Of a DNA stretch of 58,571 nt, positions 17,789-25,681 are shown piece by piece. Source of the stretch: Chitinophagaceae bacterium (GTDB lineage: Bacteria > Bacteroidota > Bacteroidia > Chitinophagales > Chitinophagaceae); contig JADLHL010000073.1 in the NCBI GenBank assembly GCA_020848815.1, positions 1 to 58,571 of the forward strand, written 5' to 3'. Position 1 is the stretch's first letter. The number at the start of each line of letters is the position of its first letter. The notes under the pieces were generated by a model that saw only the letters and a list, made by a program, of their open reading frames with translations, had not been told where the DNA came from and did not search any database. The translations under genes were made by a program, and so were the position numbers.

Positions 17789-18631
17789 TTAGTAGTCGCC
17801 GAGTGTTTCGGGCAGTTGGGCCAGTGCCGCTTCCAGCTGTGCGTCGCTGGGGGCAATGCCGTGCCATTCGTGGCTGCCTTCCATAAAATCTACGCCTTTG
17901 CCCATTGCGGTTTTCATGAGTATACATACTGGTTTTCCGTTGCCGGTTCGGGCTTTTGCCTGCTCCAGACCTGCCAGCATTTGGTCCATATCGTTGCCGT
18001 TTTCTACCACCAGTACATCCCAGCCAAACTCAGCAAACTTTGTTTCGAGGTTGCCCAGGCTCATTACTTTATCTGTAGGGCCATCAATCTGTTGGCCGTT
18101 CCAGTCGATGGTAGAAATGAGGTTGTCTACTTTGTTGTGGGCCGCAAACATGATGGCTTCCCACACCTGGCCTTCCTGCAATTCGCCATCGCCATGCAGG
18201 CTGTACACCAGATGGCTATCATTTTGCAGTTTTTTGGCCAGTGCAGCACCAATGGCTACACTCATACCCTGGCCCAAAGAGCCGCTGGCAATACGGATGC
18301 CTGGCAAATGTTCGTGGGTGGTGGGGTGGCCTTGCAAGCGGGTGTTGAGCTTGCGAAAAGTAGCCAGCTCAGCTACATCAAAATAGCCGCTACGGGCCAG
18401 AGCGGAATAGTACACTGGAGAAATATGACCGTTACTCAAAAAGAAAAGGTCCTGGTTGTGGCCATTCATATCAAAAGGCTGAGGCTGATGGCGCAGCACT
18501 TTGAAGAACAGTGCAGTAAAATAATCGGTACAACCGAGTGAACCGCCAGGGTGGCCGCTTTGTACGGCATGTACCATTCGTACAATATCCCTTCTTATTT
18601 GGCTGGCTATTTGAGGCAGTGTAGCTGTCAT
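17789..18631 (-). CDS. Transketolase, N-terminal (TPP-binding) subunit
   Basis: The pyrophosphate-binding half of a split transketolase of the pentose phosphate pathway. It is 280 aa, where full-length enzymes have about 660. Seen: SGHPGGSLGCTDY near the start, GSLGQGMSVAIGAAL, and the TPP motif GDGELQEGQVWEA...NLISTIDWNGQQIDG. The partner subunit with the pyrimidine-binding and C-terminal domains is usually next to it. Here the downstream neighbour is a convergent unit and the upstream neighbour is divergent, so the partner must lie elsewhere. The gene is closed by its own terminator. Confidence 0.93.
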   Translation of the reverse strand: MTATLPQIASQIRRDIVRMVHAVQSGHPGGSLGCTDYFTALFFKVLRHQPQPFDMNGHNQDLFFLSNGHISPVYYSALARSGYFDVAELATFRKLNTRLQGHPTTHEHLPGIRIASGSLGQGMSVAIGAALAKKLQNDSHLVYSLHGDGELQEGQVWEAIMFAAHNKVDNLISTIDWNGQQIDGPTDKVMSLGNLETKFAEFGWDVLVVENGNDMDQMLAGLEQAKARTGNGKPVCILMKTAMGKGVDFMEGSHEWHGIAPSDAQLEAALAQLPETLGDY

Positions 18632-18860
18632 GCTGAAATTGAATTTGCGGGCAAAGCTAAAGTTTTGGGCAAATGAGGAAACAGATTTTTCAAACCGGCC
18701 ACAGATGTTTCAAAATATCAACTGAATACGGGATTTTATATAAATACATGCCCCGAAAGATGGAAAACCCAACCTGCTACACTTACTTTGTTAAAATACG
18801 TTTGCAGTAGTAAGCGTAGTATTCTGAAACAACCTGCACACTCCGCGAAAATTTTTGAGT

Positions 18861-19976
18861 ATGATTGAAATGCTTATGAGCCTGGCGCTGGCATTTGGCA
18901 TTAGCTTCTACGCACTACCGGCCATTATTAACATCACCATTGAAAAAGGGCTTTTCGATTTTCCGGACGATCGTAAGCATCATCATAAACCAATTCCTTC
19001 GTTGGGCGGGCTGGCCATTTATGCCGGCTTTATTATGGCATTTCTCATTACGGTTTCTTTTGCCGGCACCCGTTTTGTTTTTCAATATTTTTTGGCCGCT
19101 ACGCTGGTTATCTTTTTCATTGGGCTAAAAGATGACCTGCTTAATCTGGTTCCTTTCAAAAAATTTTTGGGCCAGGTACTGGCAGCGTCTTTACTTGTGT
19201 TTAAAGGCGGGCTGGTTATTTCCAATTTGGGCGGCGTATTTGGCATACATGAGCTACAGCCATTAGTGGCCGAAGTGCTTACTGTTTTTACACTGGTAGT
19301 AATTATAAACGCTTACAACCTGATAGATGGTGTGGACGGACTGGCCGGCACATTGTCCCTTATTTCTTCCGGTTTGTTTGCTGCCTTTTTTGCCATTAAT
19401 GGCGATTATGCATATGCCTGCATGGCCACTGCTCTTATCGGCGCCACCTTGGCTTTTTTAATTTTCAATTATGCGCCGGCCCGCATTTTTATGGGCGATA
19501 CAGGCTCTCTTTTATTGGGATTGGTAAATGGCGCCATGGTTATTCATTTTATTCAAACGGCCGGTAGTGCACCAGTGTTGGCGGTAGAGTCTGCCGGGGC
19601 GGTGGGCTTTGCCATCATGTTTGTGCCTTTGTTCGATACGTTGCGGGTTTTTTCGTACAGAATCGTTCGGGGTATTTCTCCTTTTACCCCCGATAGAAAT
19701 CATGTGCACCACATTCTGCTCCGCTTTGGCTGGTCGCATACGCAGGTTACCATAGCACTGTCAATAGCCGCTGTGTTGTTTGCAGGTTTGGGTTGGGGGC
19801 TGCAATCTTTTGGCAATAGCACCGTGCTCATGTCTATCATTTCTGTAGGTTTTTTAATGATTGGCACTGCTTTGTGGAGTTACAAAATGTATAGGCGCCG
19901 CATGCTGGCCGATAAAAGCCCCCGTATACACACAGCGCCTGTTATTCCGGTAAAAGCCAAAAAGGCCGCCAATTAA
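18861..19976 (+). CDS. Undecaprenyl-phosphate sugar-1-phosphate transferase (WecA/TagO type)
   Basis: Integral membrane enzyme of about 371 aa that moves a HexNAc-1-phosphate, most likely GlcNAc-1-P, from UDP-sugar to undecaprenyl phosphate, the first step of O-antigen or other surface glycan synthesis. About ten helices are visible. Family motifs: DDRKHHHKPIPSLGG, GLKDDLLNL, NAYNLIDGVDGLAG, FMGDTGSLLLG, and the WecA-type histidine motif DRNHVHHILLRFG, which MraY lacks in this form. The track begins at TTG 18855; the ATG at 18861 (MIEMLMSLALAF) is preferred. A TACTTTG box at 18784 may be its promoter. No other glycan genes are adjacent. Confidence 0.88.
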   Translation: MIEMLMSLALAFGISFYALPAIINITIEKGLFDFPDDRKHHHKPIPSLGGLAIYAGFIMAFLITVSFAGTRFVFQYFLAATLVIFFIGLKDDLLNLVPFKKFLGQVLAASLLVFKGGLVISNLGGVFGIHELQPLVAEVLTVFTLVVIINAYNLIDGVDGLAGTLSLISSGLFAAFFAINGDYAYACMATALIGATLAFLIFNYAPARIFMGDTGSLLLGLVNGAMVIHFIQTAGSAPVLAVESAGAVGFAIMFVPLFDTLRVFSYRIVRGISPFTPDRNHVHHILLRFGWSHTQVTIALSIAAVLFAGLGWGLQSFGNSTVLMSIISVGFLMIGTALWSYKMYRRRMLADKSPRIHTAPVIPVKAKKAAN

Positions 19977-20034
19977 TTCTTCCCCATTTTTTGCTTTGCA
20001 GGCAAGTATCTGTTCGTTGAACCATCGTTTTCTT

Positions 20035-20042
20035 TAGGTTTG
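20035..20042 (+). promoter_or_regulatory. Candidate frr -7 box
   Basis: TAGGTTTG, an exact TAnnTTTG match, 22 bases before the frr ATG. A TTG at 20017-20019 could be the -33 element at slightly short spacing. Confidence 0.45.
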
Positions 20043-20064
20043 CCAGCCTTAAAATGCATACAGT

Positions 20065-20628
20065 ATGTCGGTTGAAGTAGAACTCCTGATGAAGGATACA
20101 GAAGAGCTGATGCGCAAGTCCATCAGCCACCTCGAATCAGAATTGGCCAAGGTAAGAGCTGGTAAAGCAAACCCGCAAATGCTCGATGGCATTCATGTGG
20201 ATTATTACGGCAACCCCACGCTGATAGCTCAGGTGGCCAATATTTCTGTGGTAGATGCCCGTACGCTAACCATTCAGCCTTGGGAAAAAAATATGCTGCA
20301 GCCTATTGAGCGGTCTATTTTGCAAGCCAATATTGGTATTACTCCGCAAAACGATGGCAATATCATCCGCATATTTTTGCCACCTATGACGGAAGAACGC
20401 CGGAAAGAATTGGTGAAAAGATCGAACAACGAAGGCGAACATGCCAAGGTAGCGGTGCGCAATATTCGCCGCGATGCTATTGAAAAAGTAAAGAAGGCAC
20501 AAAAAGATGGCCTGAGCGAAGATGCTGCCAAAGACACCGAAGCCGACATTCAGGAAATGACCGACCGGTTTATTGCCTTGGTTGAAAAGCACCTGGCAGC
20601 CAAAGAAAAAGAAATCATGCACGTATAA
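20065..20628 (+). CDS. frr: Ribosome recycling factor
   Basis: Splits post-termination 70S ribosomes together with EF-G. It is 187 aa, the usual length. Seen: a first helix with LESELAKVRAGKANPQMLDGI, the beta-domain VDYYGNPTLIAQVANISVVDART, the DGNIIRIFLPPMTEERRKELVK segment, and a final long helix of the three-helix bundle. Often next to pyrH, but here it has its own promoter and terminator and stands between a glycan gene and a convergent transporter gene. Confidence 0.97.
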   Translation: MSVEVELLMKDTEELMRKSISHLESELAKVRAGKANPQMLDGIHVDYYGNPTLIAQVANISVVDARTLTIQPWEKNMLQPIERSILQANIGITPQNDGNIIRIFLPPMTEERRKELVKRSNNEGEHAKVAVRNIRRDAIEKVKKAQKDGLSEDAAKDTEADIQEMTDRFIALVEKHLAAKEKEIMHV

Positions 20629-20652
20629 TTAAGTCGGCAAAGCTGACTATAC

Positions 20653-20690
20653 AATGTGCTGTTGGTAATAAACCAGCAGCACATTTTTTA
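20653..20690 (+). terminator. frr terminator
   Basis: Long stem AATGTGCTG (plus inner TTGGT) with ACCAGCAGCACATT, loop AATA, followed by six T. The T-run overlaps the stop codon of the convergent EamA gene. Confidence 0.85.
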
Positions 20691-21638
20691 TGCCTTTTTC
20701 CGAAGGGGAAATTGAAGATTGGCCAGGTAAACGCCGGTAAGAATGATGAGCAGGGCCAGCAATTGCATCCACACTATTTTTTCGCCATAGTAAATGCCCC
20801 AGCCAATGGCCACAAACGGAATACCGTAAGTAACCAGCGATGGAAATACAATGCCCGCCCTTTTGACCAACATATAAAAAAGAATGGATGCCAGTGCTGT
20901 ACCAAAAACACCCAATACCGCAGCAGCGGCTGTGGCCAGCAGTATTGGTGCCGAAAGCAGGGGCAGTGAAAAATAGCCCGTACCAATCAGCACGGCCAAT
21001 GAAGGAATGGTAAGAAATACAAATGCCAGCGTGGCAATATCTACCGAAGAAATATGGAGCAGTTTGTGCTTCACCATGTTTACATTAAAACCGTAAAACA
21101 TAGTGGCCAGTACGGCAAACATGGCATAAGCATTATTGCCACCCGACGAGCCTTGCTGCCGAAACAACAATAGCAAACAGCCCGCAAAACCAATGATGAT
21201 GCCCAGCCATTTCATGGCAGGAATACGGTTGTTGTACACTACAGTGGCCACCAGCAATACAAACAGCGGCGTCATGGCATTGATGGCTCCTGCAAGAGAA
21301 CTATCGATAGCCGTTTCGGCTATGCAAAAAAGAAAAGCGGGAAAAAAGCTACCCAGTAAACCCGATAGCAACACGTACCAGCGTACCGATGGCGTTGCTA
21401 CCCGTGCCAATGCTGGCTTAGCCAGCGGCAACAACACCAGCCCTGCACTCAGCATTCTGATAGCCGCCACCTGATAGGCACTCAGTACCGGCTGCCCGTC
21501 GAGGCCGTATAAACCCAACTTCATGAGTACAAATGAGCTACCCCAAATGAGGCAAAGCACCACAAAAATGAGCCAGTTGACCATTTTGCTAGTGAAAGAA
21601 AAGGAAGATACCCGTTTGGTTGTTGGTGCAGCCTGCAT
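20688..21638 (-). CDS. EamA-family (DMT superfamily) transporter
   Basis: About 316 aa with ten predicted helices in two repeats of the drug/metabolite transporter fold, in the inner membrane. The first helix has the typical FVVLCLIWGSSFVLMKLGL, and EamA halves are seen in AINAMTPLFVLLVATVVYNN and LVTYGIPFVAIGWGIYYGE. The substrate cannot be told. Three in-frame starts exist: 21674, 21638 and 21584. The last begins just before the first helix; 21638 is chosen as a compromise because the region upstream looks like promoter. It is convergent with frr and divergent from mscL. Confidence 0.85.
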   Translation of the reverse strand: MQAAPTTKRVSSFSFTSKMVNWLIFVVLCLIWGSSFVLMKLGLYGLDGQPVLSAYQVAAIRMLSAGLVLLPLAKPALARVATPSVRWYVLLSGLLGSFFPAFLFCIAETAIDSSLAGAINAMTPLFVLLVATVVYNNRIPAMKWLGIIIGFAGCLLLLFRQQGSSGGNNAYAMFAVLATMFYGFNVNMVKHKLLHISSVDIATLAFVFLTIPSLAVLIGTGYFSLPLLSAPILLATAAAAVLGVFGTALASILFYMLVKRAGIVFPSLVTYGIPFVAIGWGIYYGEKIVWMQLLALLIILTGVYLANLQFPLRKKA

Positions 21639-21752
21639 GAAAATAAAAAACCTGATGAAGGTGTAAAGATGCAAAGCTTAAGGCAACGGCTTTCTGCTGT
21701 TTTTTGTTTATAATTGAAAAACCTTTTTAATCCTCACCAACAAATTTCATTT

Positions 21753-22124
21753 ATGGGCTTCCTAAAAGAATTTAAAGAGTTTGCCATGAAAGGCAATGTA
21801 GTAGACCTGGCAATTGGCGTCATTATTGGTGGCGCTTTCGGGTCTATTGTTAAGTCGTTTATCGACGATGTGATAACGCCACTGCTACTGGCGCCGGCAC
21901 TCAAAGCCGCCAACATGGAAAACATACAAGACCTGAAAATGGGAGCGGTGAAGTATGGCAATTTCCTGTCGGCTATTATCTCTTTTGCAGTGATAGCCTT
22001 GGTGCTTTTTTTGGTGGTAAAAGGCATTAATAAAATGAAAAAAGCAGAACCGGCACCACCACCAGCCGGGCCTACGCCTACTGAGCAATTGCTTGCAGAA
22101 ATACGTGATGCGTTGAAAAAATAA
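21753..22124 (+). CDS. mscL: Large-conductance mechanosensitive channel
   Basis: A 123-aa inner-membrane channel that opens under membrane tension to release solutes on osmotic downshock. The start MGFLKEFKEFAMKGNVVDLAIGVIIGGAFG is the conserved amphipathic N-helix and pore helix, and FLSAIISFAVIALVLFLVVKGIN is the second helix. The C-terminus has the family's short cytoplasmic helix after a Pro-rich link (PAPPPAGPTPTEQLLAEIRDAL). The track ORF begins 13 codons upstream; the ATG at 21753 matches the family start. It has a strong terminator. Confidence 0.96.
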   Translation: MGFLKEFKEFAMKGNVVDLAIGVIIGGAFGSIVKSFIDDVITPLLLAPALKAANMENIQDLKMGAVKYGNFLSAIISFAVIALVLFLVVKGINKMKKAEPAPPPAGPTPTEQLLAEIRDALKK

Positions 22125-22159
22125 ACTGACGCTGCATCTGGTTATTTTTATACATCAAT

Positions 22160-22200
22160 AAAATGGTTGCACTTTTGTAGTGCAACCATTTTTGTTTTTT
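22160..22200 (+). terminator. mscL terminator
   Basis: 14-bp stem AAAATGGTTGCACT / AGTGCAACCATTTT, loop of 5, followed by a long T-rich run. The next CDS begins only 22 bases beyond. Confidence 0.9.
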
Positions 22201-22221
22201 TATACAGCAAAAAAAATATCC

Positions 22222-23184
22222 ATGACAACCAAAACAGGCTTAGTAGCTATAGCATGCCTGCTGCTCAGCCAATCTTTTGCACAGTACACCCGCAAGTCTA
22301 TTGATGAAGCTATGACGGCCAAAACAATGGCAGCAGATACATCTAAAAAAGGCCGCTGGAAAAGTGGCGGCACCTTTACCCTGGCACTGGCGCAGCAAAA
22401 CAGCTCGTACTGGGTAGGTGTAAATGAAAAGTTTGCACTCAACGTGGGCCTCAACGTAGACTTGTACGCCAACCGTGCCTGGGGCAAAAGCACCTTGGAC
22501 AACACGCTTAAAGCCAGCTATGCCTACCAAAACAACCAAACGCAAGGCCTGCGCAAAACCGCTGATTTTTTCGATTGGTATACCAAATTCGGCCATTCAC
22601 TCAACGAGAAGAAAACCTTGTCGCTGGCCGCCATTTTCAACCTCCGGTCGCAGTTTACCAACGGGTATGATTATGCATTGACACCCCGCCGACGTGTATC
22701 TGGCTTTTTTGCTCCGGCCAATATTTTGCTTACGCCCGGTCTCGACTGGAAACCCAACAAACATTTTAGTTTGTTCTTTTCTCCTTTTGCCGGCAAATGG
22801 ATTGTAGTCTCCAACGATCCGTACAGCTACAGCACTACACCGCCACCTCCCGGGCAGCGGCCACTGGCAGCCCTGTACGGCGTAGACCCGGTGAAAAAAG
22901 TAGATGCACAAATAGGTGCATTTGCATCGGCCAATTTCAACAAGGAGATTGTAAAAAACGTGACCTATACATCTCGCCTCGACCTGTATTCCAATTACAA
23001 ACACAATCCGCAAAACATCGATATGTTTTGGACCAATTCTTTCGGGTTTAAGGTAAACAAGTGGCTCACCATGAGTTACCTGCTCAACCTGGCCTACGAC
23101 GACGACCTGATACCTGAAGGCCGCACCAGCCCTACGGTGCAGTTTTTGGGTACTTTCGGGGTAGGCGTTTCCGGAAAGTTTTAA
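22222..23184 (+). CDS. DUF3078 family secreted or outer-membrane protein
   Basis: About 320 aa. Residues 1-20 are a signal peptide (GLVAIACLLLSQSFAQ). The rest reads as alternating beta-strands, with the DUF3078 pattern WKSGGTFTLALAQQNSSYW, GLNVDLYANRAWGKSTLDNTLKASYAYQ and FFDWYTKFGHSL, so an outer-membrane beta-barrel or barrel-like protein is likely. The final residue is Phe (GVGVSGKF), as in many barrels inserted by BamA. The track starts at 22180, but that segment overlaps the mscL terminator; the ATG at 22222 opens the signal peptide. Role unknown. Confidence 0.82.
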   Translation: MTTKTGLVAIACLLLSQSFAQYTRKSIDEAMTAKTMAADTSKKGRWKSGGTFTLALAQQNSSYWVGVNEKFALNVGLNVDLYANRAWGKSTLDNTLKASYAYQNNQTQGLRKTADFFDWYTKFGHSLNEKKTLSLAAIFNLRSQFTNGYDYALTPRRRVSGFFAPANILLTPGLDWKPNKHFSLFFSPFAGKWIVVSNDPYSYSTTPPPPGQRPLAALYGVDPVKKVDAQIGAFASANFNKEIVKNVTYTSRLDLYSNYKHNPQNIDMFWTNSFGFKVNKWLTMSYLLNLAYDDDLIPEGRTSPTVQFLGTFGVGVSGKF

Positions 23185-23202
23185 CCTCTTTTCCACATGT
23201 GT

Positions 23203-23239
23203 AAAAGGCCTGTACAACTACTGGGTACAGGCCTTTTTT
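23203..23239 (+). terminator. Terminator after the DUF3078 gene
   Basis: 13-bp stem AAAAGGCCTGTAC / GTACAGGCCTTTT followed by a T-run. Confidence 0.88.
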
Positions 23240-23246
23240 GTGCACG

Positions 23247-23254
23247 TATTTTTG
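23247..23254 (+). promoter_or_regulatory. Candidate scpA -7 box
   Basis: TATTTTTG, exact TAnnTTTG, 53 bases before the scpA ATG and just after the preceding terminator. No clear -33 TTG at the usual distance. Confidence 0.4.
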
Positions 23255-23306
23255 AAAATACCGGGAGTAAGTACTGCATGTAGCAGGCACTCCGTTATTG
23301 TATTAT

Positions 23307-24107
23307 ATGGCCGCTATTTCTTATCAAATAAAATTGCCCCAGTTCGAGGGCCCGTTCGATCTCCTGCTGTTTTTCATTGAGAGAGATGAACTGGACATTT
23401 ACAATATTCCGATTACCCGCATCATCAAAGATTTTTTGAGCTATGTACACAATCAGGAAAAGCTGAATATTGAACTCAGTAGTGAGTTTATCCTGTTTGT
23501 GAGCACACTAATGCGGATTAAAGCCAAAATGCTGCTGCCCCGCAAAGAGCTTGACGCCCAAGGCAATGAAATTGATCCTCGCCAAGAACTGGTCGATAAA
23601 ATTTTGGAGTACAAACGCTTTAAGGAAGCATCACTGAAAATGGCCGAACTAGAAGCCATTAGGATGCTGATGGTAAAGCGGGGCAACATACAGCAAGAGC
23701 TGAATAGCATAGGAGAAGATGCCGGCGAAGGCACCGAAATACAAAGCATAACGCTCTTTAAACTGATGAAGACCTTTGAGAAGGTGATGAAGCGGGTAAA
23801 CGAGCGGAACAACAAGCCTCAGCACGTGGTATTTAAGTATAACTATACCATGGAAGAAAGCCGCGAATACATGCTGCATACGGTGAAAAGAGAACGCTCC
23901 ATGGGCTTCGAAAAAATATTTGAAACCTGCCAGGACCGTGTGCATGCCATTTTTCTTTTTTTAGGCATGCTGGAGCTGGTACAGCAGCAATATTTTCAAA
24001 TAATGGTAGGCGAAGGACGCAATAACTTCATTATTGAATGGAATGAGGAGCGACCCGAAGATGCGACCGCATCATGGCCCATGGAGGTAAATCCTGTGTT
24101 GAACTAG
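23307..24107 (+). CDS. scpA: Segregation and condensation protein A
   Basis: The kleisin that, with ScpB and SMC, forms the condensin complex for chromosome segregation. About 266 aa. Seen: the N-terminal FEGPFDLLLFFIERDELDIYNIPI (the SMC neck-binding part), LSSEFILFVSTLMRIKAKMLLP, and a C-terminal winged helix with RVHAIFLFLGMLELVQQQYFQI that binds the SMC head. The track start is a TTG at 23298; the ATG at 23307 (MAAISYQIKLPQFEG) fits the family better. ScpB and SMC are not in the window. Confidence 0.95.
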   Translation: MAAISYQIKLPQFEGPFDLLLFFIERDELDIYNIPITRIIKDFLSYVHNQEKLNIELSSEFILFVSTLMRIKAKMLLPRKELDAQGNEIDPRQELVDKILEYKRFKEASLKMAELEAIRMLMVKRGNIQQELNSIGEDAGEGTEIQSITLFKLMKTFEKVMKRVNERNNKPQHVVFKYNYTMEESREYMLHTVKRERSMGFEKIFETCQDRVHAIFLFLGMLELVQQQYFQIMVGEGRNNFIIEWNEERPEDATASWPMEVNPVLN

Positions 24108-24150
24108 CGAAAAATTGGTGTGCATTGGCACCAGAAACATAGTCTACATT

Positions 24151-24188
24151 AAAAAGGCCACTCATTTTACTGAGTGGCCTTTTTGTTT
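24151..24188. terminator. Bidirectional terminator between scpA and the micro-ORF
   Basis: Perfect 14-bp stem AAAAAGGCCACTCA / TGAGTGGCCTTTTT with a 6-base loop. Both strands have T-runs, so it serves scpA on plus and the 36-codon gene on minus. Confidence 0.9.
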
Positions 24189-24212
24189 ATACAACTTAAA
24201 ACTTCGGTTTCA

Positions 24213-24323
24213 TTAAAAATGATGGGAGTTGTTCCAGTAAATAACGAGTGCCATTACAAATGCCCAAAGAAAAAATGCGAGTAAGTTACTTGGGTTAAGA
24301 TAACGTTTTAGGTTCTCTTTCAT
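24213..24323 (-). CDS. 36-aa single-helix membrane protein, not in the ORF track
   Basis: Reading the minus strand from the ATG at 24323 gives a 36-residue protein: a basic start MKENLKRYLNPSN, a hydrophobic helix LLAFFLWAFVMALVIYW, and a polar end NNSHHF before TAA. The layout (positive cytoplasmic end, one helix with Trp at its border) is that of real membrane micro-proteins. It fills part of a 343-base gap, ends 25 bases before a bidirectional terminator, and has TACTTTGCAC upstream on its own strand as a promoter-like box. I do not know a family for it. The rest of the gap (24324-24450) shows nothing else. Confidence 0.6.
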   Translation of the reverse strand: MKENLKRYLNPSNLLAFFLWAFVMALVIYWNNSHHF

Positions 24324-24450
24324 AGGTGTGATTTAAGTGGTGCAAAGTAAAAAACATGTAGCCATTACAGCAAAGCTTTATTTATTATACAAGGTTGAAA
24401 AACAATTTGATAACAAATGGCAGGTTTGAAAACAACAACCATGCTCTTGT

Positions 24451-25653
24451 TTAAACAAATGACAATGCTTGAAAAGATTCTTTTAAAATAGGTAAAGGAT
24501 CGGTTTTCAGCCATTGCTGCAAAACTGTAGCAAGAACCCGCCTGAAATCGATATCGAAGGGAATGTCGCCATTCACCAGTTGCTGTAGTTTGGGCATACT
24601 GTTGAGCAAACCTTTTTCTTTCAGGCTTCCGCTTACAAAAAACATATTGTTGGCAGCACCATGGTCGGTGCCGGCACTGGCATTTTGTGCTACCCTGCGG
24701 CCAAATTCGCTAAAGGTCATGAGCAGTACATCTTTAAACCTGTTTTGTTTTTTCATGTCGGCTACAAACGCTTCCACTGCGCCGTTGAGTTCTGCAAGCA
24801 GGCGTTGTTGCTGTGCCGCTTGGTTTACATGTGTATCAAAACTACCGAGGCTCAGATAATACACGCTGGTATTCATGCCTCCTGCAATGAGTGAGGCTAC
24901 TGTTTTCAAATGTTTTGCCAACGCTGTGTTTGGATAGATACTATTTGTACTACCAGCTTTGGCTGCGGTAAAAATACTTTCGGCACTATTGATGGTGTCG
25001 GCCAGCGTTTTGTACAAATAATCAGCCAGTGGTTCATGAGGATGGTCGTGCCTGGCCAGTTGCTTAAAATATGGTGCACTGCTGGTAGCAAATAATTGAG
25101 CAGGATCTTGCGTGGCAATTCCTTTGTGTTGTTCGCCTTTTAAGGCAAGGCTGAGCACATCATTTATTTCCAGCACCTGGGTGGGTTTGTCGCAGCCATG
25201 GCAGGCATGGTCTAGGTAGCGGCCCAGCCATCCGGTATTCCAATAATCGTGGCTGCTGCTGGCACTGTGCCAGATATCCATGCTTCTGAAATGGCTTCTG
25301 TCAGGATTAGGATAGCCCACATTGTTGAGGATAGCGAGTTCGCCCTGATCATACATTTTTTGAAAGGCTGTAAGTGCAGGGTGCAACGCAGCATCGGTAT
25401 GTATAACAGCCGCTTTATTAGCGGCAATACCTATGCCTGGTCTTGATTGGTAGTAAATGTCGTTGCTAATGGGTATGACAGTGTTGAGGCCATCATTGCC
25501 TCCACTAAGTTGAATAACAATAAGGATACGTTCAGGCTCGGCAGTGCCTTTGTACAAAGGGCCGGCAGCTGCCTGCAAAAATTTTGGCACAAACAATGTA
25601 CCGGCAGTAGCCAGCGAAGATTGTGCTATAAATCGGCGACGTTTAATGAACAT
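24451..25653 (-). CDS. DUF1501 family exported protein
   Basis: A 400-aa protein of the DUF1501 family, distantly like alkaline phosphatase/sulfatase-fold enzymes. The N-terminus KRRRFIAQSSLATAGTLFVP is a likely twin-arginine export signal. Family motifs: VIQLSGGNDGLNTVIP, HPALTAFQKMYDQGELAILNNVGYPNPDRSHF, and the C-terminal LLMTFSEFGRRVAQNASAGTDHGAANNMFFVSG. It starts 28 bases after the stop of the DUF1800 gene on the same strand, so the two are one operon, as in many bacteria. Biochemical role unknown. Confidence 0.9.
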   Translation of the reverse strand: MFIKRRRFIAQSSLATAGTLFVPKFLQAAAGPLYKGTAEPERILIVIQLSGGNDGLNTVIPISNDIYYQSRPGIGIAANKAAVIHTDAALHPALTAFQKMYDQGELAILNNVGYPNPDRSHFRSMDIWHSASSSHDYWNTGWLGRYLDHACHGCDKPTQVLEINDVLSLALKGEQHKGIATQDPAQLFATSSAPYFKQLARHDHPHEPLADYLYKTLADTINSAESIFTAAKAGSTNSIYPNTALAKHLKTVASLIAGGMNTSVYYLSLGSFDTHVNQAAQQQRLLAELNGAVEAFVADMKKQNRFKDVLLMTFSEFGRRVAQNASAGTDHGAANNMFFVSGSLKEKGLLNSMPKLQQLVNGDIPFDIDFRRVLATVLQQWLKTDPLPILKESFQALSFV

Positions 25654-25681
25654 AACGGATTTGGATAGGGGTCAAAAAAAA

